DNA of 64,000 bases from Salipiger mucosus DSM 16094 (lineage in GTDB: Bacteria > Pseudomonadota > Alphaproteobacteria > Rhodobacterales > Rhodobacteraceae), in the NCBI RefSeq assembly GCF_000442255.1, contig NZ_KE557279.1, positions 113,030 through 177,029 of the forward strand, written 5' to 3'. The notes under the pieces were generated by a model, which did not search any database, was not told the DNA's origin, and saw only the letters and a program-made list of their open reading frames with translations. This document shows, piece after piece, positions 1 to 8,278 of the stretch. Both the position numbers and the translations under genes were made by a program. How positions within the stretch are numbered: position 1 is the first letter of the stretch; the number at the start of each line of letters is the position of its first letter.

Positions 1-2
1 GC

Positions 3-482
3 GTCCGAGATCGTCGGATCGGTGCCGCCCTTGCCGTAACAGATCGGCCCGGGCGTAGCGCCCGCGCGCGCATCGCGCCCGCGGATGGCGTGGGCGGCGT
101 GGCGACCTCGGGGCGGCACGGACGCTCGCACTCGCTGGGCATCGCCGACGCGGTGACCGTGCTTGCCAGAGACGCCGCGCGCGCCGACGCCGCCGCCACG
201 CTGATCGCCAATGCCGTGGACCTGCCCGGCCACCCGTCCGTCACGCGCGTCCCGGCCGAGGAGCTGTCGCCCGACAGCGACCTCGGGCCGCGCCTCGTGA
301 CGACCGACCTCGGCCCGCTGACCGCGTCCGAGATCGACCGCGCGCTTGCCGCGGGGCTGTCACTGGCCGAAGACTACCGCGCCCGCGGCCTGATCCATGC
401 CGCCTGCCTTGCCCTGTCGGGCGAGAGACGCATGATCGGTCCGGCGCTGATGATACCCGAGGAGGAGCCCGCCCATGCCTGA
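3..482 (+). CDS. UPF0280 family protein (ApbE-like), 3' part
   Basis: The reading frame is open from the left edge, so the true start lies outside the window; 159 residues are visible. A block with GGVATSGRHGRSHSLGIAD followed by AVTVLA is typical of the UPF0280 family, which is distantly related to the flavin transferase ApbE. Its biochemical role is not established. The stop overlaps the next start by 8 bases (ATGCCTGA), so it is the first visible gene of a translationally coupled operon with two DUF1185 genes, which suggests a shared catabolic job rather than thiamine or flavin housekeeping. Confidence 0.75.
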   Translation, partial: VRDRRIGAALAVTDRPGRSARARIAPADGVGGVATSGRHGRSHSLGIADAVTVLARDAARADAAATLIANAVDLPGHPSVTRVPAEELSPDSDLGPRLVTTDLGPLTASEIDRALAAGLSLAEDYRARGLIHAACLALSGERRMIGPALMIPEEEPAHA

Positions 483-1059
483 CGTCGTCATCCGCAAGAC
501 CCTGATGCAGGTCGAGACGATCCATCACGAGGGCGGCCCCCCGTCCGAGGTGCCCCAGCGCCGCGCCGCCGCCATGGCGGTGATCGAGAACCCCTATGCC
601 GGCGGCTATCACGAGGACATCGCGCCCTTCATGAAGGACCTCGAGCCCCTGGGCGCGGAACTGGCGCAGGCGCTGATCGACGCGCTGGGGGGCGATCCCT
701 CGGTCGTGGAGGGCTATGGCAAGGGCGCCATCGTGGGCGTGAACGGCGAGATCGAGCACGGCGCGCTCTGGCACGTGCCGGGCGGCTACGCGATGCGCGA
801 CGCCATTGCCGAGAGCAAGGCCATCGTGCCCTCGACCAAGAAGGTCGGCCCGGCGGGCACCCGGCTCGACGTGCCGGTCACGCATACCAACGCCTCCTAC
901 GTGCGCACGCATTACGACGCCATCGAGATCGGCGTGCCCGACGCCCCGCGCCCGAACGAGATCGTGCTGGCGCTGGTCATGACCACCGGCGGCCGCCCGC
1001 ATGCCCGCATCGGCGGGCTGCAGAAAGAGGACGTCAAGGGCGAGGACGGGCTGCGGTGA
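475..1059 (+). CDS. DUF1185 'amino acid synthesis' family protein, paralogue 1
   Basis: This 194-residue soluble protein has no signal peptide or membrane segment. It matches the DUF1185 family, often named amino acid synthesis family protein, whose activity is unproven. Visible family features are ENPYAGGY near residue 38, VEGYGKGAIVG near residue 78, and VPSTKKVGPAG followed by DVPVTHTNASYVRTHYDA. The ATG lies in an 8-base overlap with the preceding UPF0280 gene, and the stop overlaps the GTG start of a second DUF1185 gene. The two paralogues align along their whole length, with ENPYAG/ANPFAG, VEGYGK, VPS.K.VG, YVR.H.DA and DAPRP shared, so they may form a heteromer. Confidence 0.8.
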   Translation: MPDVVIRKTLMQVETIHHEGGPPSEVPQRRAAAMAVIENPYAGGYHEDIAPFMKDLEPLGAELAQALIDALGGDPSVVEGYGKGAIVGVNGEIEHGALWHVPGGYAMRDAIAESKAIVPSTKKVGPAGTRLDVPVTHTNASYVRTHYDAIEIGVPDAPRPNEIVLALVMTTGGRPHARIGGLQKEDVKGEDGLR

Positions 1060-1634
1060 AGCTGCGCAGGGTCATCACCCAGGTCGAGCAGACCCGCCGC
1101 GAGATGGGGCGCCCCGTCGCGCCGCCCGCGCGCCGGGCGCTGGCCGCGGCGGTGATCGCCAATCCCTTCGCCGGCCGCTACGCCGGGGACCTCGCGGAGC
1201 TGATCGAGACCGGCGCCGAGCTGGGCCACCTGCTGGGCGAGGAGGCGCTCGCCGCGCTCGACTGTCCGGCGGGGGCCGTCGAGGGCTACGGCAAGGCCGC
1301 ACTGGTCGGCGAGGACGGCGAGCTGGAGCATGCCGCTGCGCTGCTGCACCCCAAGCTCGGCGCGCCGCTGCGCGCGGTGCTGGGTGGCGGCAAGGCGCTG
1401 GTGCCCTCGGCCAAGGCCGTGGGCGCCACGGGCGAGGTGATCGAGGTGCCGCTCGGCCACAAGGACGCGGCCTATGTCCGGTCGCATTTCGACGCGATGC
1501 GCCTGCGCATCGCGGACGCGCCGCGCCCCGGCGAGATCGTCGTCGCCGTGGCGCTGCAACAGACCGGTCGCCCCCTGCCCCGCGTGGGCGGCCTCACCCA
1601 CGAGGAGATCACCGGCGCGGACGGATTGCGCTAG
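1056..1634 (+). CDS. DUF1185 'amino acid synthesis' family protein, paralogue 2
   Basis: This 192-residue protein starts with GTG in a GTGA overlap with the stop of paralogue 1. It keeps the family blocks ANPFAGRY, VEGYGKAALVG, LVPSAKAVG, YVRSHFDAM and DAPRPGEIV and ends with the same GADGLR/GEDGLR tail as its neighbour. It is therefore a tandem duplicate rather than an unrelated gene. Function is unknown. The operon position before a Rieske oxygenase and an ABC importer suggests a step in breakdown of a small organic acid or heterocycle, which is inference only. Confidence 0.8.
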   Translation: MKLRRVITQVEQTRREMGRPVAPPARRALAAAVIANPFAGRYAGDLAELIETGAELGHLLGEEALAALDCPAGAVEGYGKAALVGEDGELEHAAALLHPKLGAPLRAVLGGGKALVPSAKAVGATGEVIEVPLGHKDAAYVRSHFDAMRLRIADAPRPGEIVVAVALQQTGRPLPRVGGLTHEEITGADGLR

Positions 1635-1652
1635 CCAAAAGGAGCCAAGACC

Positions 1653-2723
1653 ATGACGACTTTCGTGAGAAACGCCTGGTATGTCGCTGCCTGGTCCACC
1701 GAGGTGGACGACGAGCTGCGCCGCTTCACGATCCTCGGAGATCATGTCGTGATGTTCCGAACGTCCGACGGCAAGGTCGCCGCGCTCGAGGATCGCTGCC
1801 CGCACCGGCTGCTGCCGCTTTCCAAGGGCAAGCGCATCGGTGACACGGTGCAGTGCGGCTACCACGGCCTGACATTCGACTGCACCGGCGCCTGCGTGCG
1901 CGTGCCGGGCCAGACCAACCTGCCGAAGTCCGCCTATGTCGAGGCCTTCCCCATCGAGGAGCGGCACGGCATCGTCTGGATCTGGATGGGCGACCCCGAG
2001 AAGGCCGACCGCGACAAGGTCTTCGACATGCCCGAGTTCTCGGACCCGAACTGGGCCCTGCACCACGGAGACGCGCTGCACCTGAAGTCGAACTACCTCA
2101 ACGTGGCGGAAAACCTCGTGGACCCGGCGCATGTCAGCTTCGTGCACCCCACCACGCTGGGCAACGCGGCCTCGGAGAACGTGCCGGTCCACGTGCGCAC
2201 CGACGGAGATGCCATCGTCGCCTGGCGCTGGATCCGCGACGCCGAGCCCATCGGCTTCTTCAAGAACTTCGGCGGCTTCGACGGCAACGTCGACCGCTGG
2301 CACTACTACTACCTCTACACGCCCTGCACGGCGGTGATCGATTTCGGCTCGGTCGAAACCGAGAAGAAATGCGCCGAGGAGGACCGCGACCAGGGCGTGC
2401 GCATCTTCGCGCTGCATTTCATGACGCCGGTGACCGAGACCTACACCATCGACCGCTGGATGCACCTGCGCAACACGGCGACCGACGACGCCGAGGCCCC
2501 CGCGCAGATGGATGCCATGTTCCGCAAGGCCTTCGACGAGGACAAGGAGATCCTCGAGGCCGTGCAGGAGGAAGAGAACCGCCCCCAGAAGCGCCGTCCG
2601 ATCCGCATCGCCATCGACAAGGGACCGCTTGTCTATCGCAAGCGGATCAACGACCTTCTTGAACTGGAACGTACCGAAGACCTCGCGGCCGACCCCTCGC
2701 CCGCGTTCGTCTACCACGACTGA
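1653..2723 (+). CDS. Rieske-type aromatic ring-hydroxylating / O-demethylating oxygenase, alpha subunit (VanA-like)
   Basis: The 356-residue protein has an N-terminal Rieske [2Fe-2S] domain with CPHR near residue 50 and CGYH near residue 68, supplying the two Cys and two His ligands. The C-terminal catalytic domain carries NLVDPAHVSFVH near residue 153, the D-x2-H-x4-H pattern of the mononuclear iron site. Size and layout fit the VanA/phthalate-type monooxygenases, which hydroxylate or demethylate aromatic or heterocyclic acids with electrons from a separate reductase. No reductase gene is visible here. AAGGAGCC precedes the ATG by a good distance. Substrate cannot be read from sequence; the adjacent importer suggests an imported acid. 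Confidence 0.88.
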   Translation: MTTFVRNAWYVAAWSTEVDDELRRFTILGDHVVMFRTSDGKVAALEDRCPHRLLPLSKGKRIGDTVQCGYHGLTFDCTGACVRVPGQTNLPKSAYVEAFPIEERHGIVWIWMGDPEKADRDKVFDMPEFSDPNWALHHGDALHLKSNYLNVAENLVDPAHVSFVHPTTLGNAASENVPVHVRTDGDAIVAWRWIRDAEPIGFFKNFGGFDGNVDRWHYYYLYTPCTAVIDFGSVETEKKCAEEDRDQGVRIFALHFMTPVTETYTIDRWMHLRNTATDDAEAPAQMDAMFRKAFDEDKEILEAVQEEENRPQKRRPIRIAIDKGPLVYRKRINDLLELERTEDLAADPSPAFVYHD

Positions 2724-2787
2724 CCGGCGCAAAGACCGGAAATCCGGCCGCCCGGGACGGGCGGTCATCCAACAGGAGAGTGAAGAC

Positions 2788-3999
2788 ATGACACTGACGA
2801 GACGTTTCGTCCTGGGCACCACCGCGGCCCTGGCACTCGCCCCGGCCGCCGCCCTGGCGCAGGATGGCCCCATCAAGATCGGCGAAATCAACCACTACAA
2901 GCGCATGGCCGCCTTCGCCGAGCCCTACAAGGCCGGCATCGAGCTGGCGCTGGGAGAGATCAACGGCGAGGGCGGCGTTCTGGGCCGCGAGCTGGAGTTC
3001 GTCTTCCGCGACGACCAGGGCGACCCGGCCGAGGCAGTGAAGATCGCCGAAGAGCTGATGACCCGCGAGGGCACGGTGATGCTCACCGGCACGATCCTCA
3101 GCCACGTGGGCCTGGCGCTCTCGTCCTTCGCCGCGGAAAAGGGCTATCTCTACCTCGCCGCCGAGCCGCTTGCCGACAGCCTGGTGTGGAAATCGGGCAA
3201 TCCCAACACCTTCCGCCTGCGCGCCTCGACCTGGGTGCAGGCCGCGATGCTGGCCGAGAAGGCGGCCGAGACCGACGCGGTGAAATACGCCACCATCGCG
3301 CCGAACTACGCCTACGGGCAGGACGCGGTCGAGGCCTTCAAGGAGAACCTCAAGCGGCTGAAGCCCGAGGTCGAATTCGTGGCCGAGCAGTGGCCCGCGC
3401 TCTTCAACATCGACGCCGGCGCCGAGGTGCAGGCCATCGAGCGCGCCAAGCCCGACGCGATCTACAACGTGACCTTCGGCACCGACCTCGCCAAGTTCGT
3501 GCGCGACGGCGGCGACCGGGGCCTTTTCGACGGCCGCGACGTCTATGGCCTGCTGACCGGCGAGCCGGAATACCTTGACCCGCTCGGCGCCGACGCGCCC
3601 GAGGGCTGGTACGTGACCGGCTACCCCTGGTACGGCTTCGAGGAGGGCACCCCGGCGGCCGAGTTCGTCAACGCCTACATGGAGAGCACCGGCGAGTCGC
3701 CCAAGATCGGCTCGCTCGTGGGCTACCTGACCGCGCAGTCCATCGCCGCGGCCATCGAGGAGGCCGGCTCGACCGAGACCGAGGCGTTGATCGGGGCCTT
3801 CGAGGGCCTGACGATCGAGGACACCCCCATCGGCGAGCTTCACTACCGCGAGCTCGACAACCAGTCGAACATGGGCGCCTACGTGGGCACCATCGCGGTC
3901 GAGGACGGCCAGGGTGTCATGGTCGACTGGGAATACAAGGAACCCAGCCCCTACATGCCCTCGGACGAGGAAATCACCGAGATGCGTCCGGCCGAGTGA
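2788..3999 (+). CDS. ABC transporter substrate-binding protein, branched-chain amino acid (Liv/HAAT) type
   Basis: The 403-residue periplasmic binding protein belongs to the Liv type-I fold family. The chosen ATG follows AACAGGAGAG. The N-terminus has a twin-arginine-like RRFVLG, a hydrophobic stretch and a likely AQD cleavage site near residue 25. The mature part begins IKIGEINHYKRMA. Liv-family proteins bind amino acids, amides, aromatic acids and other small carboxylates, so the family name does not fix the ligand. It is the first gene of a Liv-type importer and follows the Rieske oxygenase, so the ligand is probably that enzyme's substrate or precursor. Confidence 0.9.
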   Translation: MTLTRRFVLGTTAALALAPAAALAQDGPIKIGEINHYKRMAAFAEPYKAGIELALGEINGEGGVLGRELEFVFRDDQGDPAEAVKIAEELMTREGTVMLTGTILSHVGLALSSFAAEKGYLYLAAEPLADSLVWKSGNPNTFRLRASTWVQAAMLAEKAAETDAVKYATIAPNYAYGQDAVEAFKENLKRLKPEVEFVAEQWPALFNIDAGAEVQAIERAKPDAIYNVTFGTDLAKFVRDGGDRGLFDGRDVYGLLTGEPEYLDPLGADAPEGWYVTGYPWYGFEEGTPAAEFVNAYMESTGESPKIGSLVGYLTAQSIAAAIEEAGSTETEALIGAFEGLTIEDTPIGELHYRELDNQSNMGAYVGTIAVEDGQGVMVDWEYKEPSPYMPSDEEITEMRPAE

Positions 4000-4008
4000 G
4001 CCCTGCCG

Positions 4009-4033
4009 GGTGTGCCCCGCCCCGGGGCGCACC
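4009..4033 (+). promoter_or_regulatory. Intercistronic hairpin between binding protein and permease genes
   Basis: GGTGTGCCCC at 4009-4018 pairs with GGGGCGCACC at 4024-4033 around a 5-base loop, with one G-T pair, and is followed by a pyrimidine-rich tract. Such hairpins after the binding-protein gene usually protect the upstream message or attenuate read-through so that more binding protein than permease is made. That role is inferred from position. Confidence 0.5.
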
Positions 4034-4112
4034 CCTTCCCTTTCGCGCAGATCATCCCCGAACGACGTGACGAGCGGCCCCAGCGCCGCCCTGATGACGG
4101 AGTGCGCCTGAC

Positions 4113-5966
4113 ATGGCCTTCTTCTTCGCCCAGTTCCTGACCGGGCTCGCCAATGCCGCCGCCTTGTTTCTCGTGGCCTCCGGGCTGTCGCTGATCTTCG
4201 GCGTCACCCGGATCGTGAACTTCGCGCATGGATCCTTCTACATGCTCGGCGCCTTCATCGGCGTCACCCTGATGGAGATCCTGCCCGGACACGTCGGCTT
4301 CTGGGGATCGATCCTGCTGACCGGCCTTGCCGTGGGCCTCATCGGCGCGCTGGTCGAGATGGTCGTGCTGCGCCCCATCTACCGCGCGCCCGAACTCTTC
4401 CAGCTTGTCGCCACCTTCGGCGTGATCCTTGTAATACAGGACCTCGCCCTGATGGTCTGGGGCGCCGAGGACCGGCTGGGCCCGCGTGCGCCCGGCCTGC
4501 GCGGCATCTGGCGCATCTTCGGCGAGCCGGTACTGAAATACGATATCGTCCTGATCGCCATAACGCCGGTCATCCTCTTCGCGCTGTGGTATCTCATCTC
4601 CCGCACGCGCCTCGGCGTGCTGGTGCGCGCGGCCACGCAGGACCGCGAGATGGTCGGCGCGCTGGGGGTCAACCAGGCCTGGCTCTTCACCGGCGTCTTC
4701 GCGCTCGGCTCGGCGCTGGCGGGCCTCGGCGGCGCGCTGCAGCTGCCCAAGGGCGGCGCCGATCTGCTGATGGATTTCAACATCATCGGCGCGGTCTTCG
4801 TGGTGGTGGTGATCGGCGGCATGGGCTCGCTGCCCGGCGCCTTCATCGCTTCGGTCATCATCTCGGTTCTGAACGTCTTCGGCGTGACCTACCTTCCGCA
4901 GTCGACGCTGGTGCTGATGTTCGTGGTCATGGCGGTGGTGCTCATCATCCGCCCCTACGGCCTGCTCGGCCGCGAGGAGGTTGCAGGTGAGCACGGCCAG
5001 GTGGGTGCACCGGAAACGCCCATCCGCCCCTACCCGCCCGCCGGCCAGATCGCCGTGGCGGCCTTCCTCGGGCTGCTGGCGCTGCTGCCGCTCTTCGCCG
5101 ACCAGTTCGTGCTGATCCTGATGATCGACATGGTGGTCTTCGCCCTCTTCGCCGCCTCGCTGCACTTCATCCTCGGCTCGGGCGGGATGGTCAGCTTCGG
5201 GCATGCCGCCTTCTTCGGCGGCGGCGCCTACGCGGCCGCGCTGCTGGTCTTCCACTTCGACACGCCGATGGAACTGGCCTTCCTCTTCGCACCGCTCGCG
5301 GCTGGCATCCTCGCGCTGGCCATCGGCTGGTTCTGCATCCGGCTCACCGGCGTCTACTTCGCCATGCTGACGCTCGCCTTCTCGCAGCTCGTCTGGTCGC
5401 TGGCCTACCAGTGGCGCGACGTGACGCGCGGCGACGACGGTCTGGTGAACATCTGGCCGGCCGAATGGCTCTCGGGCACGGTGCCCTACTACTACTTCAC
5501 CCTGATCCTCGGCGTCGGCGGCATCATCTTCCTGCGCCACGTCATCCACGCGCCCTTCGGCTACGCCCTCCGCGCGGGCCGCGACAGCCCCCGGCAGGCC
5601 GAGGCCACCGGCATCGACGTCAAGCGCGTGCAGTTCGGCGCCTTCGCCCTGGCCGGCGCCATGGCAGGCCTCGCGGGCGGGATCTTCGTCTTCTCCAAGG
5701 GGTCGGTCTTTCCGACCGAGCTGGAGATCGCCGCAAGCTTCGACGCGCTGATCGTGGTCTTCCTCGGCGGGGTCAAAACGCTCGCCGGCGGGGTCGTCGG
5801 CGCAGGTTTCATGACCCTGGTCGAGGACTGGCTGACCCGGCTTGAATACTGGCGCCTGCTGCTGGGCCTCGTCATCATCGCGGTCGTCATCATCGCGCCC
5901 GAGGGCATCGTCGGCTCGTTCCGCACGCTCTGGGCCCGCATCCGGCACAAGGAGGACGCGGCATGA
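4113..5966 (+). CDS. Fused LivH-LivM-type ABC transporter permease
   Basis: The 617-residue polytopic protein joins the two permeases of a Liv-type importer in one chain. Residues 1 to about 285 are LivH-like, with GLSLIFGVTRIVNFAHGS near the start and ending in the typical RPYGLLGRE. After a linker of about 25 residues, residues 310 to 617 are LivM-like, with GSGGMVSFGHAAFFG, RLTGVYFAMLTLAFSQ and a conserved tail. Each half has about eight hydrophobic segments. The stop overlaps the next ATPase start (ATGA). The fusion is continuous with no stop or frame break, so it is a true fusion rather than two genes. It would form the full membrane channel with the two ATPases downstream. Confidence 0.9.
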   Translation: MAFFFAQFLTGLANAAALFLVASGLSLIFGVTRIVNFAHGSFYMLGAFIGVTLMEILPGHVGFWGSILLTGLAVGLIGALVEMVVLRPIYRAPELFQLVATFGVILVIQDLALMVWGAEDRLGPRAPGLRGIWRIFGEPVLKYDIVLIAITPVILFALWYLISRTRLGVLVRAATQDREMVGALGVNQAWLFTGVFALGSALAGLGGALQLPKGGADLLMDFNIIGAVFVVVVIGGMGSLPGAFIASVIISVLNVFGVTYLPQSTLVLMFVVMAVVLIIRPYGLLGREEVAGEHGQVGAPETPIRPYPPAGQIAVAAFLGLLALLPLFADQFVLILMIDMVVFALFAASLHFILGSGGMVSFGHAAFFGGGAYAAALLVFHFDTPMELAFLFAPLAAGILALAIGWFCIRLTGVYFAMLTLAFSQLVWSLAYQWRDVTRGDDGLVNIWPAEWLSGTVPYYYFTLILGVGGIIFLRHVIHAPFGYALRAGRDSPRQAEATGIDVKRVQFGAFALAGAMAGLAGGIFVFSKGSVFPTELEIAASFDALIVVFLGGVKTLAGGVVGAGFMTLVEDWLTRLEYWRLLLGLVIIAVVIIAPEGIVGSFRTLWARIRHKEDAA

Positions 5967-6733
5967 CCGAGATCCTGCGCGTCGAACATCTCAAGAAGAG
6001 CTACGACGGCTTTCTCGCCGTGAACGGCGTCTCCTTTTCCGTCCAGCAGGGCGAGCTGAAGGCGCTGATCGGCCCCAACGGGGCGGGCAAGTCGACCTGC
6101 TTCAACATGCTCATGGGGCAGTTGAAGCCGACCGAGGGCGAGGTCTTCCTCGACGGCGAGAACGTCACCGGCAAGCGCCCGCGCGACATCTGGCGGCGCG
6201 GCGTGGGCCGCACCTTCCAGATCACCGGCACCTACCAGTCGATGACGGTGATCGAGAACGTCCAGATGGCGCTGATGAGCCACAACCACCGGCTCTTCTC
6301 GGTCTGGCCCCGGGCCTGGAAGCTCTACCGCGAGGAGGCCTTCGAGTTCCTCGAGACCGTCTCCATGGCCGACCAGGCCGACCGCCCCTGCTCGATCCTC
6401 GCATACGGCGATCTCAAGAGGCTGGAACTGGCCATCGCGCTCTGCCATCGGCCACGCCTGCTGCTCATGGACGAACCGACGGCCGGCATGGCCCCCAGTG
6501 CGCGGATCGAGCTGATGCAGCTCACCGCCGACATCGTGCGCGACCAGGGCGTCTCGGTCCTCTTCACCGAGCACGACATGGACGTGGTCTTCGCCCACGC
6601 GCATCACATCATGGTGCTGAACCGGGGGGAGCTGATCGCCGACGGCGACGCCGAGGCGGTGCGCAACAACCCGCAAGTCCAGGAGGTTTACCTGGGCGGC
6701 GGGACGCTCTTCAAGGAGGCGGCCGATGCTTGA
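5963..6733 (+). CDS. ABC transporter ATP-binding protein, LivG type
   Basis: The 256-residue ATPase has Walker A GPNGAGKST at residues 37-45, a signature region SILAYGDLKRLELA (LAYGD in place of LSGGQ, as usual in LivG) and Walker B LLLMDEP followed by TAGMAP. A switch histidine is seen in FTEHDMD. It starts in an ATGA overlap with the fused permease and its stop overlaps the LivF-type gene by 8 bases. Together they energise one importer. Confidence 0.92.
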   Translation: MTEILRVEHLKKSYDGFLAVNGVSFSVQQGELKALIGPNGAGKSTCFNMLMGQLKPTEGEVFLDGENVTGKRPRDIWRRGVGRTFQITGTYQSMTVIENVQMALMSHNHRLFSVWPRAWKLYREEAFEFLETVSMADQADRPCSILAYGDLKRLELAIALCHRPRLLLMDEPTAGMAPSARIELMQLTADIVRDQGVSVLFTEHDMDVVFAHAHHIMVLNRGELIADGDAEAVRNNPQVQEVYLGGGTLFKEAADA

Positions 6734-7427
6734 GGTCGATGGCATCCATTCCTACTACGGCAAGGCGCACATCCTGAACGACCTGAGCTTCGAGGTCCGC
6801 CGGGGCGAGGTCGTGGCGCTGCTGGGCCGCAACGGCGCGGGCAAGTCCACGACGATGAAGTCGGTCATGCAGCTGGTGCGCCCGCGCACCGGCGCGATCC
6901 ACTTCCAGGGCGAGAACCTCGTGGGCCAGCCCGCCTTCCGCGTCGCCAAGGCCGGCATCGGCTATGTCCCCGAGGACCGGCGCATCTTCACCGACCTCAC
7001 GGTGATGGAGAACCTCGAGACCGGCCGACAGCCCTCCCGCCAGGACACGCCGACCTGGACCGAGGAGCAGCTCTTCGCGATCTTCCCCAACCTCGCCGAG
7101 CGCCGTACGAACCGTGGCAAGCACCTGTCGGGCGGCGAGCAGCAGATGCTGACCATCGCGCGCACGCTCATGGGCAACCCGTCACTGCTGCTGCTGGACG
7201 AACCCTCCGAGGGTATCGCGCCGGTCATCGTCGAGCAGATGGCCGAGACCATCATGAAGCTCAAGGCCGAGGGGCTGACGGTCATGATCTCGGAGCAGAA
7301 CCTGCACTTTGCCCGGGCCGTGGCCGACCGGGCGATCATCATCGAGGGCGGCGAAAAGAAGTTCGACGGCAGCTTTTCCGAGCTTGAAGCCCACCCGGAA
7401 ATCCGCGATGCCTACCTTTCCGTCTGA
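6726..7427 (+). CDS. ABC transporter ATP-binding protein, LivF type
   Basis: The 233-residue ATPase has Walker A GRNGAGKST, signature LSGGEQQ, Walker B LLLLDEPSEG and the LivF-typical GYVPEDRRIF and SEQNLHFA. Its start overlaps the LivG-type stop (ATGCTTGA). It completes the importer: one binding protein, one fused permease and two ATPases. Confidence 0.92.
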   Translation: MLEVDGIHSYYGKAHILNDLSFEVRRGEVVALLGRNGAGKSTTMKSVMQLVRPRTGAIHFQGENLVGQPAFRVAKAGIGYVPEDRRIFTDLTVMENLETGRQPSRQDTPTWTEEQLFAIFPNLAERRTNRGKHLSGGEQQMLTIARTLMGNPSLLLLDEPSEGIAPVIVEQMAETIMKLKAEGLTVMISEQNLHFARAVADRAIIIEGGEKKFDGSFSELEAHPEIRDAYLSV

Positions 7428-7449
7428 CCGGCCGGAGAAGGAGCCGCCC

Positions 7450-7899
7450 GTGACCGAGACTGCCCCCCGTGCGCGCACCAGCGCCGAGCACGGCTACCTG
7501 CTCGACGAGCAGATCGGCTTCCTTCTGCGCAAGGCCTACCAGCGCAACTCGACCATCTTCTCCGAGCTCGTGCCGGGCAAGCTGACACCGACGCAGTTCT
7601 CGGTGATGCACCGGCTGGCCGAGGACGGGCCGATGTCGCAGAACCGGCTGGGCCGCACCGTGGCGATGGACGGCGCCACCACCAAAGGCGTGGTCGACCG
7701 CCTCATCGCGCGCGGCTTTCTCTCGACCGCCGCCGACCCCGACGACCGGCGCCGGCACCTGGTGTCGCTGACCGCCGCGGGCGTGGCGCTGATCGACGAG
7801 GCGACCGAGGCCGCGGCCCGCGTCAGCGCCGAAACGCTGGCCCCCTTGCGCGACCGCGAGAAGGACACGCTGCTGCGCCTGCTCACGAAGATCGCCTGA
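7450..7899 (+). CDS. MarR family transcriptional regulator
   Basis: The 149-residue winged-helix regulator contains LTPTQFSVMHRLAEDGPMSQNRLGRTVAMDG (shown only to mark the recognition helix region) then VDRLIARGFLSTAADPDDRR, the typical MarR wing. I chose the GTG at 7450 because GGAGAAGGAG stands just upstream; an ATG at 7408 would overlap livF. It lies 22 bases after the ATPase gene in the same direction, so it is probably part of the operon and controls it in response to the imported or hydroxylated acid. MarR proteins commonly bind aromatic acids, which agrees with the Rieske enzyme. Confidence 0.88.
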   Translation: MTETAPRARTSAEHGYLLDEQIGFLLRKAYQRNSTIFSELVPGKLTPTQFSVMHRLAEDGPMSQNRLGRTVAMDGATTKGVVDRLIARGFLSTAADPDDRRRHLVSLTAAGVALIDEATEAAARVSAETLAPLRDREKDTLLRLLTKIA

Positions 7900-7979
7900 G
7901 GCCCCGAACCCCATTGCGCTGAGCCGGTCTTTGCGCGACACCGCGCTCCGAACAGGACCGCGAACCCCGGGGAATTGCC

Positions 7980-8273
7980 GTGACAGACCGAAGCTTCATC
8001 CGACACGTCGTCTTTTTCAGCGCCAAGGACCGCGCCGACATCGCGCGCATCCGTGAGGGCCTGGCGCAGCTGGCCGACATCCCGCATTCGCGGCATTTCG
8101 AGGTGGTCGAGAACAGCGGCGTCGACACGCTCTCGGGCGAGGTCGACGTGGTGGTCTACGCCGAGTTCGACGACGCCGAGGCGCTGGCCGCCTACAAGGC
8201 GCATCCGATCTACCAGAAGTCCATCGACGTGGTCCGTCCCCTGCGCGAGATGCGCATCGCGGCCGACTTCTGA
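7980..8273 (+). CDS. Dabb family protein (stress-responsive A/B barrel domain)
   Basis: The 97-residue protein starts with GTG at 7980. FIRHVVFFS at the N-terminus, a central VVVYAEFDDAEALAAYKAHP and a final block IDVVRPL are the hallmarks of the dimeric alpha-beta barrel (Dabb) fold. Members range from uncharacterised stress proteins to small cyclases. Its place after the MarR gene and 5 bases before pabB leaves its link to either unclear. Confidence 0.8.
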   Translation: MTDRSFIRHVVFFSAKDRADIARIREGLAQLADIPHSRHFEVVENSGVDTLSGEVDVVVYAEFDDAEALAAYKAHPIYQKSIDVVRPLREMRIAADF

Positions 8274-8278
8274 GCGCC

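Noticed and set aside
3951-5948. Very long open frame on the minus strand opposite the fused permease gene
   Set aside because: Low-complexity Asp/Glu/His/Gln/Arg-rich translation typical of the antisense of GC-rich membrane protein genes; no ribosome site and no family features.
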